Origin: Streptomyces sp. M41(2017) | Lineage (GTDB): Bacteria > Actinomycetota > Actinomycetes > Streptomycetales > Streptomycetaceae | Reading direction: 5' to 3' | NCBI RefSeq assembly: GCF_002078175.1 | Contig: NZ_MWFK01000001.1 | Span: 310,001-374,000 of the forward strand | Length of the DNA stretch: 64,000 bases | In this document: positions 35,167-42,972 of the stretch, one piece after another | How the letters are laid out: every line of letters starts with the position of its first letter | How positions within the stretch are numbered: position 1 is the stretch's first letter | Translations under genes and position numbers: made by a program | Notes under the pieces: model-generated | The model's input: only the letters and a program-made list of their open reading frames with translations | What the model was told of the DNA's origin: nothing | Databases searched by the model: none

Positions 35167-36145
35167 TTCCGGCAGCCTCCGCCGTTTCGTCCTGGCGACG
35201 GGAGCGGTGACCGCTCTGTCCGTCGCCGCGAGCGGCTGCGTGGTGGTGCACGGTGAGCGGGAGGTCGTCCCGGCGGCGACCCGCGCCGAAGCCGCCCGCG
35301 CGCTCAAGGACTTCACCGCCGCCTACAACAAGGCGGACAAGACGTACGACCGTTCGCAGGACGCGGACCGGGTGACCGGTCCGCTCGCGGACATCGACGC
35401 CGCCAAGCTGAAGGCCGGGCACAAGAACAACCCCGGTGGGAATCCCTCGCATTCGGCGCTGGAGTTCCGGGACGCGACGTTCGCCATACCCGCGAAGGCG
35501 GCGTGGCCGCGCTGGTTCGTGGCGAACACGGCGGCCAACAAGGGCGCGCCGGGCAGCCGTTGGCTGATGGTCTTCACCCGGGGCAGCGCCGCCGAGGTGT
35601 GGCAGGCCTCGTATCTGACGGTCCTCACCGCCGACGAGGTGCCGCGGTTCACGCGGGACAAGGACGGCTGGGCGCAGCCCGTCACGGCCGACGACGCGGC
35701 GCTCGCCGTCGAGCCGGAGAAGCTCGGCAGCACCTACGCGACCTATCTGCGGGCGGGCGGCGACACGTTCGCGGCGGGGACGCACACCTCGCTGTGGCGG
35801 GCCCAGCGCAAGAAGTTCGCCAACCGGCCGGGGCTCGCACGGCAGTACATCGACGAGCCGCTGACCACGGGCGACCACGCGCCGGTGGGTCTGCGCACCG
35901 CGGACGGCGGGGCGCTGGTGTTCTTCACGACGCACCGCTTCGAGAAGCAGACCGCCGCGGAGGGCACCGCGATCCCGACGCCGAGCGCGGACGTGCAGGC
36001 GCTGACGACCGGTGAGATCAAGCAGTCCCTGACGCTGGAGTTCGTCTCCAACCAGGTGGCCCTGGACCCGGCGAAGGGCGCGGACGACCAGCGGGTGTCC
36101 GTCCTCGGACGGGTCGAGGGACTGACCGGCGCGAAGGGCGAGTGA
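35123..36145 (+). CDS. Putative lipoprotein of unknown function downstream of efeU
   Basis: The 340-residue protein has an Arg-rich start (SPRRPRSSGSLRRF), a hydrophobic core and a lipobox AASGC, so it should be lipid-anchored outside. The mature part is a single soluble domain with no family I can name; SRWLMVFTRGSAAEVWQASY and APVGLRTADGGALVFFTTHR look like paired beta-rich NTF2-like halves. It overlaps efeU by 44 nt in another frame, so it may be translated with the iron operon. Link to iron is inference. Confidence 0.75.
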   Translation: MSRDHTGRSPRRPRSSGSLRRFVLATGAVTALSVAASGCVVVHGEREVVPAATRAEAARALKDFTAAYNKADKTYDRSQDADRVTGPLADIDAAKLKAGHKNNPGGNPSHSALEFRDATFAIPAKAAWPRWFVANTAANKGAPGSRWLMVFTRGSAAEVWQASYLTVLTADEVPRFTRDKDGWAQPVTADDAALAVEPEKLGSTYATYLRAGGDTFAAGTHTSLWRAQRKKFANRPGLARQYIDEPLTTGDHAPVGLRTADGGALVFFTTHRFEKQTAAEGTAIPTPSADVQALTTGEIKQSLTLEFVSNQVALDPAKGADDQRVSVLGRVEGLTGAKGE

Positions 36146-36148
36146 GCG

Positions 36149-36174
36149 CGGTCCGGCCCCGGCGGGCCGGACCG
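36149..36174. terminator. Bidirectional terminator after the lipoprotein gene
   Basis: A perfect 10-bp stem (cggtccggcc with its complement, 6-nt loop) lies in the 37-nt gap between two convergent genes. Confidence 0.65.
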
Positions 36175-36182
36175 GTCTCCGC

Positions 36183-36920
36183 TCAGCCCCGGTGCGGCCA
36201 GGCGGCGAGCCGCTCCGCGCCGCCGTTCTCCCCGGCGTAGCGGGCGCACGCGTCCGTGAGGTGTTCCAGGAGGGTGAGCGGGTCGGGCAGCGGGTGCTCG
36301 GGACCGCGCACCCAGTCGACGCTCAGACCGCCGGGCAGCTGGGCCGGCGGCACGAGGACGTACGAGCCGCGGCAGTGCCAGCGGAACCCCGGGTGCTCGT
36401 CCATCGTCTCGGGGTGGCAGTCCAGCTCGCAGGGCCACCACTCGTCCTCGTCCTCGGGCGTACCGCGGGTGAGGGTGAAGAAGAGCATGCGGCCGTCGCC
36501 GGTCTCGGCGACCGGGCCGACGTCGACGCCGGCGGCCAGTATCCGCTCCAGCGCCTCATGGCCCGCCTCCAGCGGCACGTCGAGCACGTCGTGCGTCATG
36601 CCGGTCGCGGTGATGAAGTTCGCCTTCGGCTGGTGCCGGGCCCAGCGCTCGATCTGGGCGCGGTCGGTGGTGGACTGCGTCTGCCAGGCGAAGGAGACGG
36701 GGTGACGCGCGGGTGTGGGACAACCGACGCGGTCGCAGGAGCAGCGGTGGCCCGCGGGGTACGCGGCCTGAGCGAGCGGCAGTCCCGCGTCCGCGGCGGC
36801 GAGCAGCAGGGCCTCACGCCGGGCGTCGGACGTCTCCGCGGGAGGCTTGGGCCGGCGTCCCCGCAGCCACTGGGAGATCCTGCCCTGCGCGCCGGGGCGG
36901 CTTCCGAACTCTGCGCTCAT
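36183..36920 (-). CDS. Stand-alone prim-pol-like protein (bifunctional DNA primase/polymerase family)
   Basis: The 245-residue protein resembles the N-terminal primase-polymerase domain of replication proteins. Features are GLPLAQAAYPAGHRCSC, a Cys/His group (CSCDRVGCPTPARHP), IERWARHQPKANFITATG, then DVLDVPLEAGHEAL, where the first metal Asp of prim-pols would lie, and the late FRWHCRGSYVLVPP, the usual HxxGxYVxxPP. The normal DxD is here DVP, so activity is uncertain. Such proteins are widespread as single genes in Streptomyces, with unknown roles. A cluster of in-frame upstream sequence is absent; the ATG at 36920 begins MSAEFGSR. Confidence 0.75.
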   Translation of the reverse strand: MSAEFGSRPGAQGRISQWLRGRRPKPPAETSDARREALLLAAADAGLPLAQAAYPAGHRCSCDRVGCPTPARHPVSFAWQTQSTTDRAQIERWARHQPKANFITATGMTHDVLDVPLEAGHEALERILAAGVDVGPVAETGDGRMLFFTLTRGTPEDEDEWWPCELDCHPETMDEHPGFRWHCRGSYVLVPPAQLPGGLSVDWVRGPEHPLPDPLTLLEHLTDACARYAGENGGAERLAAWPHRG

Positions 36921-37101
36921 CTATCCCCTCGCCAAGCCGTAGTGCACTCGTCGTCCTTTGCCCATGGTCCCACCATCCTGCGCCCCGGGTGGCCGGAGCC
37001 GACAACCGGGGTAGGTGGGGCGATGCGTTCGCCGGGCCCTGATCAGGTGCTATCGCACGATGTATGACGATTTACGGTCCGCTCGGAGGGTGACGGGACC
37101 G

Positions 37102-37764
37102 TCAGCGCGGAGCGAGACCGTGCAGGGCGTAGTCGACGAGGGTGTCCGTGTAGTCGTACGTGATCGGGGCGGTCCGCTGGAGCCAGCGCTGGGCGAGCGG
37201 GGAGACGAACAGTTCCAGGGCGATCCGTGGGTCGACGTCCGGGCGGACCTCACCCTGGTCCTGGGCGGAGCGCAGGCGCCGGACGTACAGCTGGAGCTGG
37301 GGTTCGAGCAGTTTGGCGACGAACTCGGCGCCGAGCCGGTCGTTCACCAGGCCCTCGGCGGCGAGGGCGCGGGAGGGCACCTCGAAGGCGGGGTCGAGCA
37401 GCTCGTCGACGGTGGCGCGCAGCACCAGCTTGAGATCGGCCGCGAGGTCGCCGGTGTCCGGGAGGGCGTACGGCTCCTGTCCCGCGGCCCGCGCGGCCTG
37501 TTCGCCGAGGTCCATGAAGGCGTCCAGCAGCACCTCCGCCTTGGACGACCACCAGCGGTAGATCGTCTGCTTGCCGACCCCGGCCCGGGCCGCGATGCCC
37601 TCGATCGTGGTCTTCGGGTAGCCGCTCTCCCCGACCAGGGCCAGGGCGGCGGCGAAGATCGCGCGGCGGGACTTCTCGCTGCGCCGGGTGGCGTCGGGGG
37701 CGGGCCGCCCGGCGGGGCCGGGTGCCGGGGCGGAATCGGGGCTGGAGCTGGGCTTCTCGGCCAT
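37102..37764 (-). CDS. TetR family transcriptional regulator
   Basis: The 220-residue regulator has the helix-turn-helix TIEGIAARAGVGKQTIYRWW after a Pro/Ala-rich 25-residue start. The C-terminal ligand domain (LKLVLRATVDEL ... ELFVSPLAQRWL) belongs to the TetR_C group often seen near dehydrogenases and efflux pumps. Neighbours do not reveal a target. Upstream lies a repeat-rich gap rather than a recognisable operator. Confidence 0.9.
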   Translation of the reverse strand: MAEKPSSSPDSAPAPGPAGRPAPDATRRSEKSRRAIFAAALALVGESGYPKTTIEGIAARAGVGKQTIYRWWSSKAEVLLDAFMDLGEQAARAAGQEPYALPDTGDLAADLKLVLRATVDELLDPAFEVPSRALAAEGLVNDRLGAEFVAKLLEPQLQLYVRRLRSAQDQGEVRPDVDPRIALELFVSPLAQRWLQRTAPITYDYTDTLVDYALHGLAPR

Positions 37765-37790
37765 GGGGCGAACCTACCAGGACCGCGATA

Positions 37791-37987
37791 CGGGGCGTCT
37801 CGCGTCCGGGGGGGGACCCGTGGGCGGACGTCCCGCGGGGCGTCTCGCGTCCGGCGGGCACCCGTGGGCGCGCGTCCCGGCCAGGGTTCCGGCGGGCCCC
37901 CGGTCGCGGTTCCGGTCGGCGTTCCGGCGGGCCGCACGGTCGGGGTTGCCGGTCGGCGTTCCGGCTGGCTGCACGGTCGGGGTTCCG
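37791..37987. repeat. Two tandem minisatellite-like repeats in the tetR-DDAH gap
   Basis: The 426-nt gap between the divergent TetR and DDAH-like genes has no gene. A 45-bp unit (37791-37835) is followed directly by a 44-bp copy (37836-37879) starting with the same cggggcgtctcgcgtccgg. Then a 37-bp unit (37914-37950) is followed by a second copy (37951-37987) with few differences. Both are GC-rich with ggttccgg/ggcgttccgg words continuing to about 38070. The tetR promoter must lie inside or beyond this tract. Confidence 0.75.
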
Positions 37988-38190
37988 ATGTACGCGACGG
38001 CCCCCCGGCCGGGATTCGCCCGGGCGTCCCCGGCGGGGGTCCCGTGGCGGTTCCCGGCGGGGGTTCCGGCGGCCGGGCGGGGCGTCCGTGACGCGGACGG
38101 CGGACACCACCCGTCCGCCTGCGGGCGGCGACGGTGCGCACGGCGCACCATGAGCATCAACTGCCCCTGCGGTTGCGTAAGGAGCCTTCC

Positions 38191-39012
38191 TTGCACCCTC
38201 TCCGTCGTGCCACGCCCCGGCGTTACCTCATGTGCCCCCCGGTGCACTTCGACGTCACGTACGCGATCAACCCGTGGATGGACCCCGCCAAGCCGGTCGA
38301 CGTGCCGCTCGCCCTCGCCCAGTGGGAGGACCTCCGCGACCGCTACCGCTCCCTCGGCCACACCGTCGAGGAACTCACCCCCCGCCCCGGCCTGCCGGAC
38401 ATGGTCTTCGCGGCGAACGGCGCGACGGTCGTGGACGGCCGGGTGCTCGGCGCCCGGTTCGCCTTCCGGGAGCGTGCGCCCGAGGCGGCGGCGCACCTGG
38501 AGTGGTTCCGCGCCCGGGGGTTCGCCGAGGTCCTGGAACCCGTGCACGTCAACGAGGGCGAGGGCGACTTCGCGGTCACCGCCTCGTACGTCCTCGCGGG
38601 CCGCGGCTTCCGGGCGAGCCCGCTCTCGCACGGTGAGGCGCAGGAGTTCTTCGGCCGTCCGGTGATCGGCCTGGACCTCGTCGACCCGCTCTTCTACCAC
38701 CTGGACACGGCGCTCGCCGTCCTCGACGACACGACGGACGAGGTCATGTACTACCCGGGGGCGTTCTCCCCCGGCAGCCGCGAGGTGCTGCGCCGGCTGT
38801 TCCCGGACGCGCTGACCGCCACCGACGAGGATGCCGCCGCGATGGGCCTGAACGCGGTCTCGGACGGCCTGAACGTCCTGCTCCCCCAGGAGGCGGCCGG
38901 TCTCTTCGGCCCGCTCCGCGACCGCGGCTTCTGCCCGATCGGCATCGACCTCGGCGAGCTCCTGAAGGGCGGCGGCAGCGTGAAGTGCTGCACGCAGGAA
39001 CTCCGGGGGTGA
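38191..39012 (+). CDS. DDAH-like amidinohydrolase (dimethylargininase family)
   Basis: The 273-residue protein belongs to the guanidino-group-modifying pentein fold. Catalytic residues are the Cys in SVKCCTQE (C266), H170 in FYHLDTALAVL, and the acidic residues in EGDFAV. The substrate loop is DMVFAANGATVV. It should hydrolyse dimethylarginine or arginine-like substrates to citrulline. A TTG at 38191 is the best start: GTAAGGAG lies 6 nt before it, and the product begins MHPLRRATPRRYLMCPP. Starting at the internal ATG (38230) would lose a conserved lead-in. Confidence 0.85.
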   Translation: MHPLRRATPRRYLMCPPVHFDVTYAINPWMDPAKPVDVPLALAQWEDLRDRYRSLGHTVEELTPRPGLPDMVFAANGATVVDGRVLGARFAFRERAPEAAAHLEWFRARGFAEVLEPVHVNEGEGDFAVTASYVLAGRGFRASPLSHGEAQEFFGRPVIGLDLVDPLFYHLDTALAVLDDTTDEVMYYPGAFSPGSREVLRRLFPDALTATDEDAAAMGLNAVSDGLNVLLPQEAAGLFGPLRDRGFCPIGIDLGELLKGGGSVKCCTQELRG

Positions 39013-39028
39013 GCCCCGATCCCCGCGA

Positions 39029-39088
39029 CCCGCCCGCTGTCCCGGGCCTCGCGGCCCTCACGGTGCGCGGCCCGGGCTTCCGGGCGGG
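39029..39088. terminator. Bidirectional terminator between DDAH-like and Rsm22-type genes
   Basis: Outer arms cccgcccg (39029-39036) and cgggcggg (39081-39088) enclose inner arms cccgggcc and ggcccggg (39041-39048, 39069-39076). It fills the gap between two convergent genes. Confidence 0.5.
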
Positions 39089-39091
39089 GGT

Positions 39092-40084
39092 CTAGGACTC
39101 CTCGGGCGGCGGCCAGGCGTCGCCCCAGTCCGTGTCCCGGGCCGCCTTGTAGAGCGGGCCGTGGCGTTTGGTCACCGTCTCCCGGTGGAGGGACTCGTCC
39201 GGTCCGCACAGGTCGAGCAGGACCTGGCCCTTGCGGATCTGCGGCCTGCGCACGACGCGGGCGGGCGCCGGTTCGGGCGGGAAACGGGTCACGGCGATGT
39301 AGCTGAACTTCTCGTCCTCGTAGGGCAGGGAGCCGCCCTTGACCTGACGGTGCAGGGAGGAACGGGCGACCCGGGCGGAGAAGTGGCACCAGTCCTCGCC
39401 GGGGACGATCGGGCAGGCCGCGCTGTGCGGGCAGGGGGCGGCGACGTGGAAGCCGGCGTCGATCAGCCGGTCGCGGGCGGCGAGCACACGGGCGTAGCCG
39501 TCGGGCGTGCCCGGCTCGATGATCACGACGGCCTGTGCGGCGCTCGCGGCGGCGTCCACGACCGAGGCGCGGTCGTCCTCGGTCAGTTCGCCGAGCACGT
39601 AGGAGACCGTGACGAGGTCGGTGCTCTCGATGGTGAGCGCCGCTCCGATCCGTGAGCGCTGCCATGTGGCGCCGGTCAGTTCGGGGTTGGCGGCGGCGAT
39701 CTCCCGGCCGAGGGCGAGTGCGGGCTCGGCCCAGTCGAGCACGGTCACCGGGCGGGTGCCCTCCCAGGTGGCGTTCACCGCCCAGGTCGCCGCGCCGGTG
39801 CCGCCGCCGACGTCCACATGGCTTCCCGGCGCCCAGCCGGGCACCGCGTCGGCGAACGCGTCGAGGGCCGCGCGGACCGCCTCGAACGTCGCGGGCATCC
39901 GGTACGCGGCGTACGCCGCCACGTCCGAGCGGTCCCGCAGGATCGGCGCGTGCGTCGGGGTGGTCCCCCGGTAGTTGACGATCAGCCGCTCGACCGCCTG
40001 CGCGGCGGCCTTCGGCGGGAGACCGTCGAGCAGCCCGGCGAGGGCGCTGCGCAGGGTGTCGACGGTGGGGAGGGGGGCGTTCAC
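39092..40084 (-). CDS. Rsm22-type small-subunit ribosomal methyltransferase-like protein
   Basis: The 330-residue protein matches the Rsm22 family: N-terminal RSALAGLLDGLPPKAA, YRMPATFEAVRAAL, then a SAM-binding Rossmann core (HVDVGGGTGAATWAV and TVSYVLGEL). A four-Cys region follows (APCPHSAACPIVPGEDWCHF), which binds an iron-sulfur cluster in mitochondrial relatives. Bacterial members are found widely in actinomycetes; the reaction is not established. The GTG at 40084 is chosen because the helical start (VNAPLPTVDTL) begins there; the longer frame runs through the upstream repeat. Confidence 0.85.
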   Translation of the reverse strand: MNAPLPTVDTLRSALAGLLDGLPPKAAAQAVERLIVNYRGTTPTHAPILRDRSDVAAYAAYRMPATFEAVRAALDAFADAVPGWAPGSHVDVGGGTGAATWAVNATWEGTRPVTVLDWAEPALALGREIAAANPELTGATWQRSRIGAALTIESTDLVTVSYVLGELTEDDRASVVDAAASAAQAVVIIEPGTPDGYARVLAARDRLIDAGFHVAAPCPHSAACPIVPGEDWCHFSARVARSSLHRQVKGGSLPYEDEKFSYIAVTRFPPEPAPARVVRRPQIRKGQVLLDLCGPDESLHRETVTKRHGPLYKAARDTDWGDAWPPPEES

Positions 40085-40152
40085 GGGGTCGATTCTCTCA
40101 GGTACGGCCGGTCGCCCGTGGCACGGGCGCTCTTCCCCGACCTGGGGCGTCT

Positions 40153-40358
40153 CCCCGCCCGCGCACCGCCCGTGACTGTCACCCGACAACCTCGGCTCGC
40201 CCGTAGGGACTCCCCGCCGTCGGCGGCACGCGGTCGCGATGCTTCCCCGGCCTCCGGCCGGGCCCTCCCCCGCCCGCGCACCACCCGTGACTGTCACCCG
40301 ACAACCTCGGCTCGCCCCCGGGGGACTCCCCGCCGTCGGCGGCACGCGGTCGCGATGC
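40153..40358. repeat. Two 90-bp direct repeats upstream of the Rsm22-type gene
   Basis: The unit at 40153-40242 recurs at 40268-40358 with only a few changes and one 1-bp insertion. Each contains the near-palindrome tgactgtca, the word acccgacaacctcggctcgc, and a ccgccgtcggcgg dyad. A truncated third copy (ccccgccgtcggcgg) begins at about 40361. The repeats fill most of the 303-nt gap between two same-strand genes, so the promoter of the Rsm22-type gene probably lies inside them. No gene is credible here. Confidence 0.85.
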
Positions 40359-40387
40359 GCCCCCGCCGTCGGCGGCGTGCCGGAGGC

Positions 40388-41518
40388 TCAGGTGCCGCGT
40401 ACCGCTCGGCGGAGGCGGGTCGCCGCTGCTGCGCGGGGGGTGTTGTCCGGTGGGCGGCGGCGTGGGTGGACGGTGTTGGCGAGCAGGACCAGGAAGGTGC
40501 CCGTCACCGGGTCGAGGACCAGGGACGTACCGGTGAAACCGGTGTGGCCTGCCGCGCCGCCGCCCGCGAGGGCGCCCATGAACCGGGGCTGGTCCAGGGC
40601 GAACCCGAGGCCGGGCGGGGTCAGCAGGAGTTCGACGAAGTCGGGGCCGAGGATGCGCGCGGGACCGTAACTGCCGCCGGCGAGCAGGGTACGGCAGAAG
40701 ACCGCCAGGTCGCGGGCGGTGGAGAAGAGGCCCGCGTGACCGGCCACGCCGCCGAGCGCCCAGGCGTTCTCGTCGTGCACGACCCCGCGCAGCATGCCCC
40801 GGTCCGCCTTGCCCCAGGGCCGGCGCTGGTCCTCGGTGGCGGCGGCACCCGGGCAGGGGCCGAAGGCGGTGGCGTTCATGCCGAGCGGGCGGGTGATGCC
40901 GTCCCGGACGAGGACGTCGAGCGACCGCCCGCTGACCCGCTCCAGCACGAACTGGAGGAGGATCAGGTTGAGGTCGGAGTACAGGTACTCCCCCGGCTCG
41001 GACGAGGGGGCCTCGGCCCGCAGCATCGCCAGCCGGGTCGCGTCGTCCGGGCAGTCGTACAGCGGGAGTTCGGGGCGCAGCCCGGAGGTGTGGGTGAGCA
41101 GCTGCCGTACGGTGACGCCGTGCTCGCGGACACCGCGGAACTCGGGCAGGTACGCGCCGACCCGCGCGTCGATGCCGAGGGTGCCGCGCTCCAGTTGCTG
41201 CACCGCGGCGACCGCCGTGAACAGCTTGGTGAGCGAGGCCAGGTCGAAGGGCGTGTGCACGGTCACCGGCACACGGGCCCCCGCCGCCAGCTCGGTCCCG
41301 GCGTCGGTCTTCTCGTCGTAGGCCGCGTAGCGGACCGCCCATCCCGCCGCCTCCTCGACGGCGATGACGGGGCCGCGCCCGGCGACCAGCACGACGCCCG
41401 CCGCCCACGGGTCGGGCCCGGTGGTGAGGGCGCGGACCTCGCCGGCGAGCTGTCGCAGCTCTCCGGCGTCGAGTCCGGCGCGTTCCGGTGTGTCGATCCG
41501 CAGTCTCGGAGCGCTCAG
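40388..41518 (-). CDS. Serine hydrolase of the beta-lactamase (class C/DD-peptidase) fold
   Basis: The 376-residue enzyme has the three fold motifs: SxxK as ASLTKLF, YxN-type as LYSDLNL, and HTG as AGHTGFTG. There is no signal peptide, so it is probably a cytosolic esterase or peptidase rather than a beta-lactamase. HTSGLRPELPLYDCP and GMNATAFGPCPG are typical of the family. The frame has no ATG, GTG or TTG before the conserved start. The best start is a CTG at 41518 overlapping the stop of the upstream exporter gene (CTGA), with a purine-rich ggcggcggacag upstream. The two genes are thus coupled. Confidence 0.85.
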   Translation of the reverse strand: MSAPRLRIDTPERAGLDAGELRQLAGEVRALTTGPDPWAAGVVLVAGRGPVIAVEEAAGWAVRYAAYDEKTDAGTELAAGARVPVTVHTPFDLASLTKLFTAVAAVQQLERGTLGIDARVGAYLPEFRGVREHGVTVRQLLTHTSGLRPELPLYDCPDDATRLAMLRAEAPSSEPGEYLYSDLNLILLQFVLERVSGRSLDVLVRDGITRPLGMNATAFGPCPGAAATEDQRRPWGKADRGMLRGVVHDENAWALGGVAGHAGLFSTARDLAVFCRTLLAGGSYGPARILGPDFVELLLTPPGLGFALDQPRFMGALAGGGAAGHTGFTGTSLVLDPVTGTFLVLLANTVHPRRRPPDNTPRAAAATRLRRAVRGT

Positions 41519-42891
41519 CTGTCCGCCGCCTTTCCGTCCGGTGTGGGCCCCGTGCGCCGGGGACGGCACAGTCCCACGAAGCAGGCGACGGCCACCAGTA
41601 CGGCCGCCAGTTGGACGACGGCCATCGGGACGGCGGTGTGCTCGCCCGCGATGCCGACGAGCGGTGAGGCGACCGCGCCGATGAGGAAGGAGGTCGTGCC
41701 GAGCAGCGCGGAGGCGGAACCGGCCGCGTGCCGGACCCGCATGAGGGCGAGCGTCTGGGTGTTGGGCAGGGCGAGGCCCATCGCGGACATCAGCACGAAC
41801 AGCGCGGCGGACACGGGTACGAGTCCGACGTTCCCGAAGACGCCGGTGGACATGAGGAGCAGCGCGGTCGCGGCGAGGACGACGAGGGCGAGGCCGGTGG
41901 CGAGGACCTTCTCCAGCGGGACCCGGCCGACCAGCACCTTGCCGTTGATCTGGCCCGTGATCACGAGGCCGACGGAGTTCACGCCGAAGAGCAGGCTGAA
42001 CGTCTGCGGGGAGGCGCCGTAGATCTCCTGGATCACGAACGGGGAGGCGGAGATGTAGGCGAACAGGGCCGCGAAGGTGAAGCCGCCGGCGAGCATGTAG
42101 CCCGCGAAGACCCGGTCGGCGAGCAGCCCGCGCATGGCGTGCAGCGCTTCGCCGACGCCGCCCACGTGCCGGTCCTCGGGCCGCAGCGTCTCGGGGAGCT
42201 TCGCCCAGACGACCGCGGCGAGCGCGATGCCGACGGCGGTGAGGACCACGAAGACGCCCCGCCAGTCGGTGACGCGCAGGATCTGTCCGCCGATGAGCGG
42301 CGCGACGACGGGGGCGACCCCGGAGAGCAGCATGAGGGTGGAGAAGAAGCGGGCCATCGCGTCGCCGTCGTAGAGGTCGCGCACGACGGCGCGGGCGATG
42401 ACGATGCCGGCCGCGCCCGCGAGACCCTGGGCGAGTCGGAAGGCGACGAGGAGTTCGACGGTCGGGGCGAGCGCGCACAGCACCGTGGCGACGACGTACA
42501 CGGCGAGTCCGGAGAGCAGCGGGCGCCGGCGGCCCCAGCGGTCGCTCATCGGGCCGACGACGAGCTGGCCGAGTGCCATGCCCGCGAGGCAGGCGGTGAG
42601 CGTGAGCTGCACCGTCGCCGCGGGTGCGTGCAGGGCTCCGGTCACCTCGGGCAGCGACGGGAGGTACATGTCCATCGCGAGCGGGGGTGTGGCGGTGAGC
42701 CCGCCGAGGACGAGGGTGACGAGGAGTCCGGTGCGGCCGGCCGGGCCCGGGCCCGTGGCCGGTCGCGCCGTCCGGCCCCGGGCCTGCCGGGGTTCGGCGG
42801 CGGGCACCGGTGCGGTGTCCGCGGCGGTCGCGTCCGGTATGTGCCCGTGCGGGCTTTCCTGTTCCCGCGTGGTGCGGCCACGCTCGGGCAT
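41515..42891 (-). CDS. Bcr/CflA family multidrug MFS exporter
   Basis: The 458-residue transporter has 12 helices after a 55-residue Pro/Ala-rich cytosolic start. The Bcr/CflA signature LAMDMYLPSLPEV is in helix 1, and MSDRWGRRRPLL is the loop 2-3 motif. MALPNTQTLAL-type residues (MGLALPNTQTLALMRV) precede helix 11. GGAGGG lies before the ATG at 42891. It is coupled to the downstream serine hydrolase through a 4-nt overlap, suggesting that hydrolase and exporter handle the same compound. Confidence 0.92.
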   Translation of the reverse strand: MPERGRTTREQESPHGHIPDATAADTAPVPAAEPRQARGRTARPATGPGPAGRTGLLVTLVLGGLTATPPLAMDMYLPSLPEVTGALHAPAATVQLTLTACLAGMALGQLVVGPMSDRWGRRRPLLSGLAVYVVATVLCALAPTVELLVAFRLAQGLAGAAGIVIARAVVRDLYDGDAMARFFSTLMLLSGVAPVVAPLIGGQILRVTDWRGVFVVLTAVGIALAAVVWAKLPETLRPEDRHVGGVGEALHAMRGLLADRVFAGYMLAGGFTFAALFAYISASPFVIQEIYGASPQTFSLLFGVNSVGLVITGQINGKVLVGRVPLEKVLATGLALVVLAATALLLMSTGVFGNVGLVPVSAALFVLMSAMGLALPNTQTLALMRVRHAAGSASALLGTTSFLIGAVASPLVGIAGEHTAVPMAVVQLAAVLVAVACFVGLCRPRRTGPTPDGKAADS

Positions 42892-42972
42892 GTGCCCTCC
42901 CTCTCCGAGTGATGCGCCCCCTATGCTCTCAGTTCGAACAGCGTGTTCGGGGTCACAGATCGAGGTGCGGGC

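Noticed and set aside
37688..38665. Plus-strand frame across the 37.8-kb repeats as a repeat protein
   Set aside because: It spans the TetR start antisense and the DDAH-like gene out of frame; the translation shows no protein-like pattern, only repeat DNA.
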